DNA from: [Clostridium] aminophilum
GTDB taxonomy: Bacteria > Bacillota > Clostridia > Lachnospirales > Lachnospiraceae
Length of the DNA: 64,000 nt
Direction: 5' to 3'
Assembly: GCF_900101295.1 (NCBI RefSeq)
Contig: NZ_FOIL01000002.1
Location: 71,259 to 135,258, forward strand
Under the pieces are notes generated by a model. The model saw only the letters and a program-made list of their open reading frames with translations. It searched no databases and had not been told where the DNA came from. How positions within the stretch are numbered: position 1 is the stretch's first letter; the number at the start of each line of letters is the position of its first letter. A program made the position numbers and the translations under genes. This document shows positions 1-8,513 of the stretch, one piece after another.

Positions 1-712
1 CGCCGCCTTCCAGAAGTTCCGGAAGCACATCCAGCGCGCAGAGATCCTTCATGCTGAGCGGATAGTGCTCATCTTTTCCGGTGAGATTCCGCTTTCCCTC
101 CAGCACTTCGAACGGAAGCCGGCACGTCTGAGCGCACCGTCCGCGGTTGCCGCTTCGTCCGCCGATCATGCTCGAAAACAGGCACTGACCGGAATAACAG
201 AAGCAGAGCGCTCCGTGCACAAAACACTCGATCTCCAGACCGGTTTTCTCATGCAGATCGCGAATCTCCGGAAGCGAGATCTCCCGGGCCGGCACAATTC
301 GCGTCACCCCGAGTTTTTTCAGTTCCAACGCCGACTCCGCGCCCGTGACCGACATCTGCGTGCTCGTGTGAATCGGAAGTTCCGGAAAATGTTCCCGGAT
401 CGCGCGCAGAACGCCCATGTCCTGCACCAGAACCGCATCCAGTCCGGCTTCATAGTACGGTCGGAGAAATGCAATCAGATCCTCCATCTCCCGCTCTTTC
501 ACCAGCGTATTGACCGTCATATACAGTTTTCTTCCGTGAAGGTGCACATAGCGGATCGCCCGGATCATCTGATCCTCGTCCGCATTTTCCGCAAAAGCCC
601 TCGCACCGAAGCGGCTTCCACCCATATAAACAGCGTCAGCTCCGGCAGACACGGCAGCCATAAGGCTGTCCATGGAACCCGCCGGAGCCAGAATCTCAGC
701 TTTCCTGATCAT
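1..712 (-). CDS. U32 peptidase-family protein (partial, C-terminus outside window)
   Basis: Read on the minus strand, the product opens MIRKAEILAPAGSMDSLMAA and continues to the window edge. The start AEILAPAGS, a YMGG stretch, the LVQDMG motif and the later Cys-rich segment with CFCYSGQC and GRCAQTCRLP are typical of the U32 family (PF01136). Members in Firmicutes (YrrN/YrrO, TrhP) are linked to prephenate-dependent tRNA wobble-uridine hydroxylation, not to classical proteolysis. That role is family knowledge; which paralogue this is cannot be decided. The ATG lies inside the 3' end of zapA (17-bp overlap) and follows an AAAGGA-like ribosome binding site, so the two genes are translationally coupled. 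About 237 residues are visible; full-length relatives are about 400 or more. Confidence 0.88.
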   Translation of the reverse strand, partial: MIRKAEILAPAGSMDSLMAAVSAGADAVYMGGSRFGARAFAENADEDQMIRAIRYVHLHGRKLYMTVNTLVKEREMEDLIAFLRPYYEAGLDAVLVQDMGVLRAIREHFPELPIHTSTQMSVTGAESALELKKLGVTRIVPAREISLPEIRDLHEKTGLEIECFVHGALCFCYSGQCLFSSMIGGRSGNRGRCAQTCRLPFEVLEGKRNLTGKDEHYPLSMKDLCALDVLPELLEGG

Positions 713-1031
713 TTTTTTCCTTTGCCTTTTTTACTCGCTTTGTCACCAGTTCTGCCCGGAGGCGGTAGACTTCCTTCTCCAGTTCATCCTTCTGCGCCGC
801 CAGAACCCGGTTGTGCTCCCGCTCCTTGAAATAATCGTCGGCCAGATTCAGATTCAGCGTCAGATTCCGGTAATCGTCCGGCAGCCTCGAATATCCTTCC
901 GTCCGCGAAATCTGCTGAATCTTGTCATTCAGATAAGCAGCGACCTGATGGAGATAGGATTCCTCCTCCAATCCGCCGAGCGTGTAAATTTTTCCGCCGA
1001 TCAGTACATCCACATAGTTCTTATTATCCAT
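696..1031 (-). CDS. zapA: cell division protein ZapA
   Basis: The 111-residue protein has the short ZapA fold (PF05164): an N-terminal beta segment with VDVLIGGKIYTLGG, then ESYLHQVAAYLNDKI, then a long C-terminal coiled coil rich in Glu, Lys and Arg. ZapA dimers and tetramers crosslink FtsZ protofilaments at the Z-ring. It sits between ruvB and the U32 gene and overlaps the U32 start. The arrangement ruvAB-zapA-U32 is common in Clostridia and supports the call. A possible TATACT -10 lies about 40 bp upstream, so zapA may have its own promoter in the 171-bp gap after ruvB. Confidence 0.9.
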   Translation of the reverse strand: MDNKNYVDVLIGGKIYTLGGLEEESYLHQVAAYLNDKIQQISRTEGYSRLPDDYRNLTLNLNLADDYFKEREHNRVLAAQKDELEKEVYRLRAELVTKRVKKAKEKNDQES

Positions 1032-1202
1032 TCCAGTCTCTCACATTCCGAGAACCGCTGTTCTCCCAGTATATTCTGCAATCCCCGCCGTTTTTTTGAC
1101 GTGATTGTCCTAACGTAGGTTTCTTGATGCATTTCCCTGCGCCGTTTTCTCCCCCGCGTCTCTTTGCGCAAATCTCTTTTCGCATTCTTTTGCATTTCGG
1201 CT

Positions 1203-2207
1203 TTATGATTCCGTCTCCTTCTCGTACCCGAGGTGCGAAAATGCCGCACCGGTCGCCACACGCCCCCGGGGTGTGCGGTTTACAAGGCCGTTCATCAGAA
1301 GATACGGCTCATAGACATCCTCCAGCGTGCCGGCGTCTTCTCCGAGCGCTGCCGCAAGGGTCTCCAGGCCCACCGGACCGCCCTCGAATTTTCCGATGAT
1401 CATGTCCAGATATGCCCGATCGTTGTGATCAAGCCCCATTTTATCCACATTCAGAATATCCAGCGCAAAATCCGCCACTTCCCGTGTGATCTCACCGTTA
1501 TACTTCACCTGGGCAAAATCGCGGACGCGCTTCAAAAGCCGGTTCGCCAGACGCGGCGTTCCTCTGGAGCGGCGCGCGATCTCATATGCGCCGGTCTCAT
1601 CGATGGAAACCTGCATCACCTTTGCGGACCGCGTCACAATCTCCGCCAGTTCCGCCGGCGTGTAAAAGTCCATCTTCTCGACGATGCCGAAGCGGTCGCG
1701 CAGAGGCGCCGACAGCAGTCCGTAGCGCGTGGTGGCGCCGACCAGCGTAAAATGCGGCAGATCCAGACGGATGGACCGGGCGTTGGCGTCTTTTCCCAGC
1801 ATAATGTCGATCGCGTAATCTTCCATCGCCGGATAAAGCACTTCCTCCACCTGACGGTTCAGACGATGAATCTCATCGATAAACAGAACATCGCCTTCCT
1901 GAAGACCGTTCAGAACCGCCGCGATCTCCCCCGGCTTCTCGATCGCCGGACCGCTTGTCACTTTCATGTGAACACCGAGTTCATTGGCCACGATTCCGGC
2001 CAGTGTCGTCTTGCCGAGTCCCGGCGGACCGTACAGCAGCACATGATCCAGCGATTCGCCGCGGACTTTCGCCGCCTCAATATAAATTTTCAGATGTTCG
2101 GTCAGTTTCTTCTGACCGGTGTATTCACTCAGCCGCTGCGGCCGGAGATTCGCCTCGATCCGGCGGTCTTCCTCGGACACTTCCGTGCTGATAATCCGTT
2201 TTGCCAT
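1203..2207 (-). CDS. ruvB: Holliday junction branch migration ATPase RuvB
   Basis: The 334-residue protein is full length for RuvB. It shows Walker A ([10 protein letters not shown]), Walker B with DEIH ([10 protein letters not shown]), the sensor segment [11 protein letters not shown] and arginine-finger region LRDRFG, followed by the winged-helix C-terminal domain ([13 protein letters not shown] onward). RuvB forms hexameric motors on DNA bound by RuvA and drives branch migration of Holliday junctions. It lies 24 bp downstream of ruvA in the same orientation, so the two form an operon driven from the promoter upstream of ruvA. Confidence 0.98.
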   Translation of the reverse strand: MAKRIISTEVSEEDRRIEANLRPQRLSEYTGQKKLTEHLKIYIEAAKVRGESLDHVLLYGPPGLGKTTLAGIVANELGVHMKVTSGPAIEKPGEIAAVLNGLQEGDVLFIDEIHRLNRQVEEVLYPAMEDYAIDIMLGKDANARSIRLDLPHFTLVGATTRYGLLSAPLRDRFGIVEKMDFYTPAELAEIVTRSAKVMQVSIDETGAYEIARRSRGTPRLANRLLKRVRDFAQVKYNGEITREVADFALDILNVDKMGLDHNDRAYLDMIIGKFEGGPVGLETLAAALGEDAGTLEDVYEPYLLMNGLVNRTPRGRVATGAAFSHLGYEKETES

Positions 2208-2231
2208 AACCTAATGCCTCATCCTCACCGC

Positions 2232-2852
2232 TTACAGGAACGCCAGATATTTCAGAGATGCTTTGAGCACATCCTCGGTGGACATCTCCTCGGTGATCTC
2301 CACCTTCTTCACTGCCTTCGCCGCCTCAAATGCGGAATAACCGAGAGCAGTCAGCGCCTCCACCGCTTCTTTCGCGGTTCCGGTCACATCCGGCACCGTC
2401 TGTGCCGCCGCGGCAGTTTCACTGCCCGACGGCTGCATCAGCACGTCGTCGGCAGAGATCCGGTCCTTCAGTTCCAGAACCAGTCTCTGTGCGGTTCTCG
2501 CACCGATTCCCGGTGCTTTGGCGATCCGCTTCACGTCACCGGTAAAGAGAGCCATCCGAAGATCCGAAAGCGTCAGCGCGGAGAGAATCCCCATCGCGCC
2601 CTTCGGTCCGATCTTATTGACACCGATCAGCATGCGGAACATTGCCAGTTCCTCCCTGCTGAGAAAGCCGTACAGCGACATGTCATCTTCCTTTACGGCC
2701 ATATGCGTATATATCTTTACTTCCTCACCCACCGGCGGAAGCGCCTCCAGAACCGACATGGGCACGTGGATTCCGTACCCCACCTGTCCGGCCTCGACGA
2801 CGATGCTGTCCGCTTCCTTATCTGTAAGGATTCCTCTGACGTATGCTATCAA
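2232..2852 (-). CDS. ruvA: Holliday junction DNA-binding protein RuvA
   Basis: The 206-residue reading starts at a TTG codon (IAYVRGILTDKEADS after the start), preceded by a GGAG-type ribosome binding site 8 bp upstream. The same frame is open further upstream, but that extension does not look like RuvA and would run through the promoter. The N-terminal OB-fold domain (about residues 1-62), the HhH region (LIGVNKIGPKGAMGIL; GIGARTAQRLVLELKD) and the C-terminal RuvB-binding three-helix domain (ALTALGYSAFEAAKAV) are in the usual order. RuvA tetramers bind four-way junctions and recruit RuvB, encoded directly downstream. Confidence 0.93.
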   Translation of the reverse strand: MIAYVRGILTDKEADSIVVEAGQVGYGIHVPMSVLEALPPVGEEVKIYTHMAVKEDDMSLYGFLSREELAMFRMLIGVNKIGPKGAMGILSALTLSDLRMALFTGDVKRIAKAPGIGARTAQRLVLELKDRISADDVLMQPSGSETAAAAQTVPDVTGTAKEAVEALTALGYSAFEAAKAVKKVEITEEMSTEDVLKASLKYLAFL

Positions 2853-2900
2853 AGTTCTTCTCCATTCCACCCGTACATCGCAGTTTCTTCTCTGTACAAA

Positions 2901-2928
2901 GTTATACTTCATTATCATATCATGCCAA
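2901..2928 (-). promoter_or_regulatory. predicted sigma-A promoter for ruvAB
   Basis: On the minus strand a TTGGCA -35 (complement of 2923-2928) and a TATAAC -10 (complement of 2901-2906) are separated by 16 bp. They sit about 50 bp upstream of the TTG start of ruvA, back to back with the promoter facing yprB. Confidence 0.6.
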
Positions 2929-2955
2929 CATGGCCAATGCAACCGCGCCGCGTCT

Positions 2956-2984
2956 TTGAAACTCTCCGCTCTTTTTGTTATACT
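2956..2984 (+). promoter_or_regulatory. predicted sigma-A promoter for the YprB-like gene
   Basis: TTGAAA (2956-2961) and TATACT (2979-2984) are spaced by exactly 17 bp, about 100 bp upstream of the yprB-like ATG. This is a near-consensus vegetative promoter, divergent from the ruvAB promoter. Confidence 0.65.
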
Positions 2985-3082
2985 GATAGCGGTTTTATGT
3001 AACAAACCCGGTTCGCCGGACATCCGTCACACCGGAAACAATCCGCCCCATCGATTCAAAACATCAGCGAGGTAACAGCATC

Positions 3083-4330
3083 ATGAAAGTCATACAGGAA
3101 GCCTTCGATTTCAATCCGGAAAAAATGTATCCGCTTTCCGAAATCGCGGACCGCAGGGATCTTCTGTTTTTCGACATTGAAACAACCGGCTTTTCCGCCA
3201 AAACCGCCGAAATCTATCTGATCGGCTGCGTCTGGTATGACCGGACAAAGGACGGTGCGGAGGGAGACCACGGCACTTCCGGCAGCGGTTGGCAGCTCAT
3301 CCAGTGGTTTGCCGAGACACCCGGCGCCGAAAAAGAAGTCATCACCGCCTTCTTCGGTTTTCTTTCCCGTTTCCGCGTCCTGATTCACTTTAACGGCGAT
3401 ATGTTTGATATCCCGTTCATCACCGGCCGCTGCGCGCAGCTCGGAATCTCTCCGGAATTCGACGCATTGGAGAGTTTTGACATCTTCCGGAAAATCCGGC
3501 CGCTCCGCTCCTTCTTCGGTCTGGATTCCCTGAAGCAGAAAAGCGTCGAACAATTTCTCGGCATCCGACGCGCCGATGAATACACCGGCGGTCAGCTGAT
3601 AGAGGTCTACCGGGAATACGTCACCCATCCGACACCGGCCCGGCTTCACCTTCTTCTGCTGCACAATGCGGACGATCTGCGCGGAATGCCGGAGATCCTT
3701 CCGATCCTTTTCTACCCGGATCTCCTCGCCAAGGCGGAATTCCGTTTTCTCGGGATCACCATCCCGGATCGTTCCGCAGCATATTCGGATTCCTCGAAGG
3801 ACGTTCCCGCAAATGCCGGCCGGACAGATGCGGATATTTTTATTTTAAAAAATGCAAATGCAGTTCAGGGAGATGCGTTTCATTTACATACAGATTTCGC
3901 GGAACTCCGCTTTCAAAGCTCGGTGTCCGTCCCGCGCCCCGTGGACTGGAAGGAAAACTTCTTTCCCATCCACTTTGAGCAAAATGAGATCACCGTCCGT
4001 CTTCCGCTCGTTTCCGGAGAGCTGAAACATTTCTATTCGGATTACCGGAACTACTATTATCTCCCGGCGGAAGACTGCGCCTACCATAAAAGTGTTGCGG
4101 AGTTCGTCGAAAAATCCGCCCGCAAAAAAGCCACCGCAAAGACCTGCTACACCCGTACCGAAGGAGTATTTCTCCCGGTACCGTCCGGCATCTTTCCGGT
4201 GACTTTCCGTGAAGATTATAAATCGACGCCCGAATTCTGCGAGGCGAAGGAAGATCTCTTCCGAAGCACGGATCTGTCCGGCTTCCTTCCCGCCCTCTTT
4301 GCCGGCATCCGCCAAAAACTTCGGGCCTGA
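3083..4330 (+). CDS. YprB-like RNase H-fold 3'-5' exonuclease
   Basis: The 415-residue protein carries a DEDD-type exonuclease domain of the YprB family (PF13482). Motif I is FFDIETTGFS near residue 30, motif II is the FNGDMFDIPF region near residue 112, and a later acidic site is LLLHNADDLRGM near 193. YprB-type proteins are predicted single-strand nucleases; their substrate is not firmly known. The C-terminal half (about 230-415) is not recognised, and B. subtilis YprB is of similar total length. The start has a GAGGT ribosome binding site and a good upstream promoter. The 3' end overlaps the convergent DUF5662 gene by 115 bp. Confidence 0.85.
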   Translation: MKVIQEAFDFNPEKMYPLSEIADRRDLLFFDIETTGFSAKTAEIYLIGCVWYDRTKDGAEGDHGTSGSGWQLIQWFAETPGAEKEVITAFFGFLSRFRVLIHFNGDMFDIPFITGRCAQLGISPEFDALESFDIFRKIRPLRSFFGLDSLKQKSVEQFLGIRRADEYTGGQLIEVYREYVTHPTPARLHLLLLHNADDLRGMPEILPILFYPDLLAKAEFRFLGITIPDRSAAYSDSSKDVPANAGRTDADIFILKNANAVQGDAFHLHTDFAELRFQSSVSVPRPVDWKENFFPIHFEQNEITVRLPLVSGELKHFYSDYRNYYYLPAEDCAYHKSVAEFVEKSARKKATAKTCYTRTEGVFLPVPSGIFPVTFREDYKSTPEFCEAKEDLFRSTDLSGFLPALFAGIRQKLRA

Positions 4331-4926
4331 GCAAGCCGCATCTCCGCTTTTTGTTTTTTCTCCCGGCGAAGGAGTGCCCTCGCGAAAGCAAAGGTTTCTT
4401 CTTCTCCGCGCTCGCTCAGCATCCGCAAAAGAACCCGGAGCTGATGTTTGGTGACCGGGTGCATCGCCTTGGAGCGGATCTCCCGGGACGCCTCAAAATA
4501 CTGCAGAGGCGCCGCGTCGGTATATTCGGATCCCTTGTACACTTTGGAGGCGGCGATCCGGTCGCACATCATTTCCAACAGATAACGCAGCGGCATCCTG
4601 TTGCCCATCAGTTCCGTGCACTTGATGCCGTCCCGATCCGGTCCGTAATCGATCCAGTATTCATAGTGATGGCGGTTTCTCCCTTTGTGGTGAAGCCATG
4701 CCACCGAGTATCCGCGAACTTCTTTCTCCGCTGCATTCGGGCTCCGGTTCCCCTGATAATAGAATACTCCGGTCAAAAACTCTTCCGGCGTGTATTTCGA
4801 AAGGTCGTGAAGAAGTCCCTGCCAATACAGGCCGATCCGAAAACAGTTTTTCATCACTTCGGCCTTATGCCGCGTGATGGTTTTAAAATGTCCTGTTCCA
4901 TTGCGGAACAGCTCACCGATCGTCAT
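4216..4926 (-). CDS. DUF5662 family protein
   Basis: The 236-residue protein has the conserved core of the DUF5662 family: HKAEVMKNCF, then LLHDLSKYTPEEF, then WLHHKGRNRHHYEYW and the DRIAASKVYKG region. The spaced His and Asp residues (HD, HH, HHYEYW) suggest a metal-binding, HD-like helical fold. No biochemical role is established. The start has a clear AGGAGAG ribosome binding site. The last 38 residues are basic and Arg-rich and are encoded opposite the 3' end of the YprB-like gene. That tail is atypical and may be an accidental extension of the conserved domain. Confidence 0.8.
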   Translation of the reverse strand: MTIGELFRNGTGHFKTITRHKAEVMKNCFRIGLYWQGLLHDLSKYTPEEFLTGVFYYQGNRSPNAAEKEVRGYSVAWLHHKGRNRHHYEYWIDYGPDRDGIKCTELMGNRMPLRYLLEMMCDRIAASKVYKGSEYTDAAPLQYFEASREIRSKAMHPVTKHQLRVLLRMLSERGEEETFAFARALLRREKKQKAEMRLAQARSFWRMPAKRAGRKPDRSVLRKRSSFASQNSGVDL

Positions 4927-5224
4927 ATGTCTCTCCTGTCCGTCTGTTCACGAAACTGGCATGTCTTCATCCATTTGCATAAACTGACATGTTTTATTTC
5001 AATTACCATGAATTCCAACACGATTTTACCGCATTTTTGCTTTTCAATGCTATTGTTTGTATTTTTTTTCCGATAAAAACACAGACAATTGTGTTCTTAT
5101 CAAGAAAACTTGTGCTGTGTATTTTTAAACAATCAAAATATGCGCCTTCATTTCGCTTCGTAAAAAATTCACAAGGCCTTTTTCTGTATTTCACTATATT
5201 TTGTGAAAATTCATTAATAAGGAA
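4927..5224. other. AT-rich intergenic stretch between the DUF5662 gene and the cold-shock gene
   Basis: This stretch is much richer in A and T than the neighbouring genes and contains no convincing gene in any frame. A 13-bp motif close to ACATGTCAGTTT occurs twice near 4960-5000 just upstream of the DUF5662 start and could be an operator, but this is weak. Confidence 0.4.
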
Positions 5225-5253
5225 TTGACACACCTTTCGAATTATGTTATTCT
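5225..5253 (+). promoter_or_regulatory. predicted sigma-A promoter of the cold-shock gene
   Basis: A perfect TTGACA (5225-5230) is followed after 17 bp by TATTCT (5248-5253). The predicted transcript has a leader of about 55 nt ending in a U-rich run and a strong GGAGGT ribosome binding site at 5304-5309. U-rich leaders are common in cold-shock mRNAs. Confidence 0.7.
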
Positions 5254-5314
5254 TCAGTTAGCCGTTATGAGGGCGGCGACAATACTTATTTTTTATTTTT
5301 TTTGGAGGTACAGT

Positions 5315-5518
5315 ATGCATAAGGGTACAGTTAAGTGGTTCAACAATCAGAAGGGCTACGGCTTCATCAACGACGAAGAGGGCAATGATGTATTCGTACA
5401 TTACACCGGTCTCACCATGGAAGGCTTCAAGTCTCTGGACGAAGGCGCCAAGGTAGAGTTTGACGTTGTCAACGGAGCAAAGGGTCCGCAGGCTACCAAC
5501 GTTACCGTAATGGCCTAA
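5315..5518 (+). CDS. cold-shock protein, CspA family
   Basis: The 67-residue protein begins [18 protein letters not shown], which contains RNP-1 (KGYGFI), followed by RNP-2 (VFVHYTG), the two nucleic-acid-binding motifs of the cold-shock OB fold (PF00313). It ends in [11 protein letters not shown], the usual C-terminus. Such proteins bind single-stranded RNA and act as RNA chaperones. The ATG at 5315 is chosen over an upstream in-frame ATG because it has a GGAGGT ribosome binding site and matches family N-termini. It is monocistronic, with its own promoter and a stem-loop terminator. Confidence 0.96.
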   Translation: MHKGTVKWFNNQKGYGFINDEEGNDVFVHYTGLTMEGFKSLDEGAKVEFDVVNGAKGPQATNVTVMA

Positions 5519-5603
5519 TCATCTCAATCCGATGTACCCGTTTCACAATTATGCATTGTCATATATTGGTTGAACCGTTATATTGAATTACAAGTGATGA
5601 CAG

Positions 5604-5633
5604 AGAGCTGCTCTTTCGAGAGCAGCTCTTTTG
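5604..5633 (+). terminator. intrinsic terminator of the cold-shock gene
   Basis: An 11-bp perfect stem (AGAGCTGCTCT and its complement) is closed by a TTCG tetraloop and followed by TTTTG, about 85 bp after the stop codon. Confidence 0.85.
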
Positions 5634-5704
5634 ATTTACGCGGGCAATGGGACAAAGCCTGTGCCCGCACGAGGCCTTGGCGACGGAGACTCATATTCTC
5701 AGGC

Positions 5705-6625
5705 TTAGTGCGCTCCCCGGAAATCGTCAATCATTCCGTCGATCTTGCGGACATACATTTCCCTGATCTCTTCCGGATGAAAAACATATTTCTTATCGCA
5801 GAACTGGCAGCCGACTTCCACATCTTTTCCATCGTCCACCATCTCCTTCAGATCATGGGCCGAGATACTCTGAAGCGCACGGCTCACCTTATCATGCGAG
5901 CAGGTGCAGCGGTATTCCAGCGGAATCTTCTCCAGAATGCGCAGATCCAGTCCTTCCAGAACTCTCTCCAGAACCTGTTCCGGTGTCATTCCGTCTTCCA
6001 GCATCTGAGTCATGCTCGGAAGCCCCGTAAGATTCTGCTCCAGACGGTCAATGACGTCATCCGGGCAGTCCGGCATGAGCTGAATGATAAAGCCGCCGGC
6101 CTGACGGATGGTGAGATCCGTGTCCACCAGAACGCCGAGGGCCACGGAGGAAGGAACCTGCTCCGATACGGCAAAATATTTCGTGATATCCTCTGCGATC
6201 TCGCCGGAAACCAGCGTCACCTGACCGACATACGGATCGCCGAGACCGATATCACGGATCACGCTCAGGGTGCCGTTTCCCACCGCCGTTCCCACATCCA
6301 GCTTCGCCGGACCCTTTAACGGAAGTTCCACATTCGGATTCGTCACATATCCGCGGGCCGTCCCGTGGGAATCCGCCGTCACGATCAGATGCTGCACCGG
6401 TCCGTCTCCGTCGATTTTCAGGGTGATCTCATCCCGGTCGCCCTTCATCATGGTTCCCATCATCACGCCGGCCGTGAGAAGTCTTCCCAGTGCCGCCGAT
6501 ACCACCGGTGCGGTATTGTGCACTTTTCTGCAGTACTCCGTCATTTCCTTTGTCGTTGCGCTGAAGGCGCGGATCATATCTCCCGCTGCCGTTCCGCGCA
6601 CCATGTAGTCTTTCATTTCTTCCAT
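5705..6625 (-). CDS. hslO: Hsp33 redox-regulated chaperone
   Basis: The 306-residue protein is full length for Hsp33 (PF01430). The zinc-binding C-terminus has all four cysteines, C240 and C242 in a CxC pair and C273 and C276 in a CxxC pair. Zinc release and disulfide formation on oxidation activate its holdase function in the cytoplasm. The N-terminal substrate-binding domain includes GDGPVQHLIVTADSHG and the GLGDPYVGQVTL segment. The ATG chosen has a GGAGAAG ribosome binding site; an upstream in-frame start would extend into the methyltransferase gene. It lies 13 bp downstream of that gene, so the two are probably co-transcribed. Confidence 0.97.
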   Translation of the reverse strand: MEEMKDYMVRGTAAGDMIRAFSATTKEMTEYCRKVHNTAPVVSAALGRLLTAGVMMGTMMKGDRDEITLKIDGDGPVQHLIVTADSHGTARGYVTNPNVELPLKGPAKLDVGTAVGNGTLSVIRDIGLGDPYVGQVTLVSGEIAEDITKYFAVSEQVPSSVALGVLVDTDLTIRQAGGFIIQLMPDCPDDVIDRLEQNLTGLPSMTQMLEDGMTPEQVLERVLEGLDLRILEKIPLEYRCTCSHDKVSRALQSISAHDLKEMVDDGKDVEVGCQFCDKKYVFHPEEIREMYVRKIDGMIDDFRGAH

Positions 6626-6638
6626 CGTGTCTTCTCCC

Positions 6639-7412
6639 TTACTCCGCTGTTTTTCCGTGTTCCCGCACAATTACATAGATCCGCTCGCTGTCCGGTCTCG
6701 GAGCATCCTCCGTAAATGCGTCATACATGGCCAACAGTTCCATGCCGGCGTCTTCCGCCGCCTTCCGGATCTCCTCCGGAAGCCAGGCACGCTGGATGTG
6801 CGTCTCCGTGTATTTGCGGTAGAGATCCCCTTCCGTCCGGATAAAGAGCGCCAGATCATATTCATTGATCCGCTCCTCCTCATCATAGGAATTGTCCCAG
6901 ATAAAGCTGGAGTCCTCGCGGTCTTCCGCAATCGTGGAATCCCCGACCTGACGGTACTTCCAGTCCGTATTCAGATCAAAGATAAAGATGCCCTTCGGAT
7001 CCAGGTAGTTGTTTGCCAGCCGGAGCACCTGCGTGAGGTCCTCCATCGTCAGAATGTAGCTCATACAGTCGCACAGGCTGACGATGGCGCGGACCGTCCC
7101 GTACAGCTCGAACTCTCTCATATCCTGATTCAGATAGAGAATATCGTGTCCGGATTCGTCCCGCTTGGCCAGCGCCTGTTCCAGCATCTCCGCCGAAGAA
7201 TCCACGCCGATCATATCGTAACCGGCATCAGCCAGACGCTCCGTAAGACTTCCCGTTCCGCAGCCAAGTTCCAGGAGAAGTCCGTCCTCCACTCCGTATT
7301 TCCGGAGGAGACGAATCAGATACCGGCACCAGTCATCATAGGGCACATTGTCCATAAATTCATCATACACCTCGGCAAATTCGGTGTAAGCATTGATATC
7401 CCGCAGATCCAT
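6639..7412 (-). CDS. class I SAM-dependent methyltransferase
   Basis: The 257-residue protein contains a Rossmann-type methyltransferase domain. Motif I is LLLELGCGTGSLTERLA (about residues 44-60), followed by the acidic motif II IGVDSS and the later IVSLCDCMSYI and GIFIFDLNT strands. The pattern YTEFAEVYDEFMD at the N-terminus is common in Firmicute methyltransferases of unknown substrate. The start at 7412 has a GGAG ribosome binding site 6 bp upstream. It is the first gene of a short operon with hslO. The substrate cannot be inferred. Confidence 0.88.
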   Translation of the reverse strand: MDLRDINAYTEFAEVYDEFMDNVPYDDWCRYLIRLLRKYGVEDGLLLELGCGTGSLTERLADAGYDMIGVDSSAEMLEQALAKRDESGHDILYLNQDMREFELYGTVRAIVSLCDCMSYILTMEDLTQVLRLANNYLDPKGIFIFDLNTDWKYRQVGDSTIAEDREDSSFIWDNSYDEEERINEYDLALFIRTEGDLYRKYTETHIQRAWLPEEIRKAAEDAGMELLAMYDAFTEDAPRPDSERIYVIVREHGKTAE

Positions 7413-7639
7413 ATTACTCCATTTCTCAACACATTGACCGCTGCTCTCGCCATCATGAACCGGAACCTCTGTCTCTGCCGCTCCGCTTCCGCCCGATTTG
7501 ACGGTGCGGGGCAGCCGCGCCCTCCGGCGCACATGGTCTTCGGCTCATTTCTTTCATAAACGATATGCCGGCGAAGGCATTCACACACCCACGCCGGCAA
7601 ATGATGTTCTGTTCTGATTTAATTCGTGTTCCCTTTGTC

Positions 7640-8152
7640 TCAGGCGTTCTTGCCGTGGCACTTCTTGTACTTCTTGCCGCTTCCGCACGGGCATGCATCG
7701 TTCGGGTAGATCTTACGGCCCTCACGGCGAATCGTGCCGGATGCCTTCTGTGCGCGGTAGAGCTCGGTTCTCTTCTCCTGAGTCAGGATGGAATCCCACT
7801 GCGGGAGTTCATAGAGCCATGTTGCCTTCGCCTCTACCATATTATAATAGAGCTTCTCCGGGTCGATCAGGATGCGAACCTCGGTGTCCTCTTCCATGGT
7901 CTCGATCGGGTTCTTGTAATCCTTCAGAGACTCGCTGATTCCGTCCAGAAAACCGGTCATGGTCTGAACATCGGTTCCGTACTTCTCAGCCAGTTCTTTT
8001 ACGGTTCCCTTTACCTCGGTCTCCGGTGCGGAAAGGATCTGCTCGTAGATTCCCTTCTCCACCTCAAAGTAACGGTTCCAAAGTTCCGTCTGCTGTTTCT
8101 GGTCCAGAGCATCGCCGTATGCAAGATTTCTCCAATTCTCAAGTAAGCTCAT
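7640..8152 (-). CDS. SEC-C motif protein
   Basis: The 170-residue protein ends with the SEC-C zinc-binding motif CPCGSGKKYKKCHG, as found at the SecA C-terminus, where it binds SecB or ribosomes. The preceding helical region (residues 1-145) is acidic and rich in Tyr and Glu, and resembles small Firmicute proteins annotated only as SEC-C domain proteins. The ATG at 8152 is preferred over one six bases upstream because only the former leaves proper spacing to AAGGGA. The gap to the next gene downstream is 227 bp and holds a GCCGGCG inverted repeat near 7567-7598 without a T-run. Function is unknown. Confidence 0.85.
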   Translation of the reverse strand: MSLLENWRNLAYGDALDQKQQTELWNRYFEVEKGIYEQILSAPETEVKGTVKELAEKYGTDVQTMTGFLDGISESLKDYKNPIETMEEDTEVRILIDPEKLYYNMVEAKATWLYELPQWDSILTQEKRTELYRAQKASGTIRREGRKIYPNDACPCGSGKKYKKCHGKNA

Positions 8153-8513
8153 GTTCATTTCCCTTCTATGCGTGAATTTATCGTTCGGTGTCGGCACCCG
8201 TCCGGCTTCCTTTGCGCGCAGCGGGTCAAAACCCGTGCCGTCCTGAAGTCCCTGCGGCTGCCGCGAAACGTATTTCGCCTCATACCGCTATCCGAGATAG
8301 TATAGTACAAATCCGGCATTTTCGCAACCATCCAGATAATCCGGCCGCACGGCATGCTTCCGCCAAAGGCCTCCGGCGCCTTTCGGGTGCAACCTGATCC
8401 GTATCACGATCAGCTTGCATATAGTATGCTTCCGCCAAAGATCTCCGGCGCCTTTCGGATTCCCATCCGGCTTCCCGGCCTACTGCGGGTCGGGCAGCTG
8501 CAGGTCTTGTCAT
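8153..8513. other. intergenic stretch of about 360 bp carrying a direct repeat
   Basis: No gene was found here. The only structure seen is the pair of about 34-bp direct repeats described separately. The rest shows no promoter that stands out. Confidence 0.5.
8354..8459. repeat. pair of about 34-bp direct repeats, 72 bp apart
   Basis: Positions 8354-8387 and 8426-8459 are nearly identical, beginning ATGCTTCCGCCAAAG and ending CTCCGGCGCCTTTCGG, with only a few differences. The first copy contains an AAAGGC/GCCTTT inverted repeat able to form a small hairpin. The copies lie downstream of the SpoIID-domain gene. This resembles a REP-like intergenic element, but only two copies are visible. Confidence 0.6.

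Noticed and set aside
1001-1261. A small basic minus-strand frame between ruvB and zapA
   Set aside because: It overlaps the ruvB 3' end out of frame, lacks a ribosome binding site and has no family match.
1233-3002. A 589-codon plus-strand open frame opposite ruvB and ruvA
   Set aside because: It is antisense to two clearly identified genes, is rich in His, Arg and Gln as antisense frames of GC-rich genes are, and has no recognisable domain.
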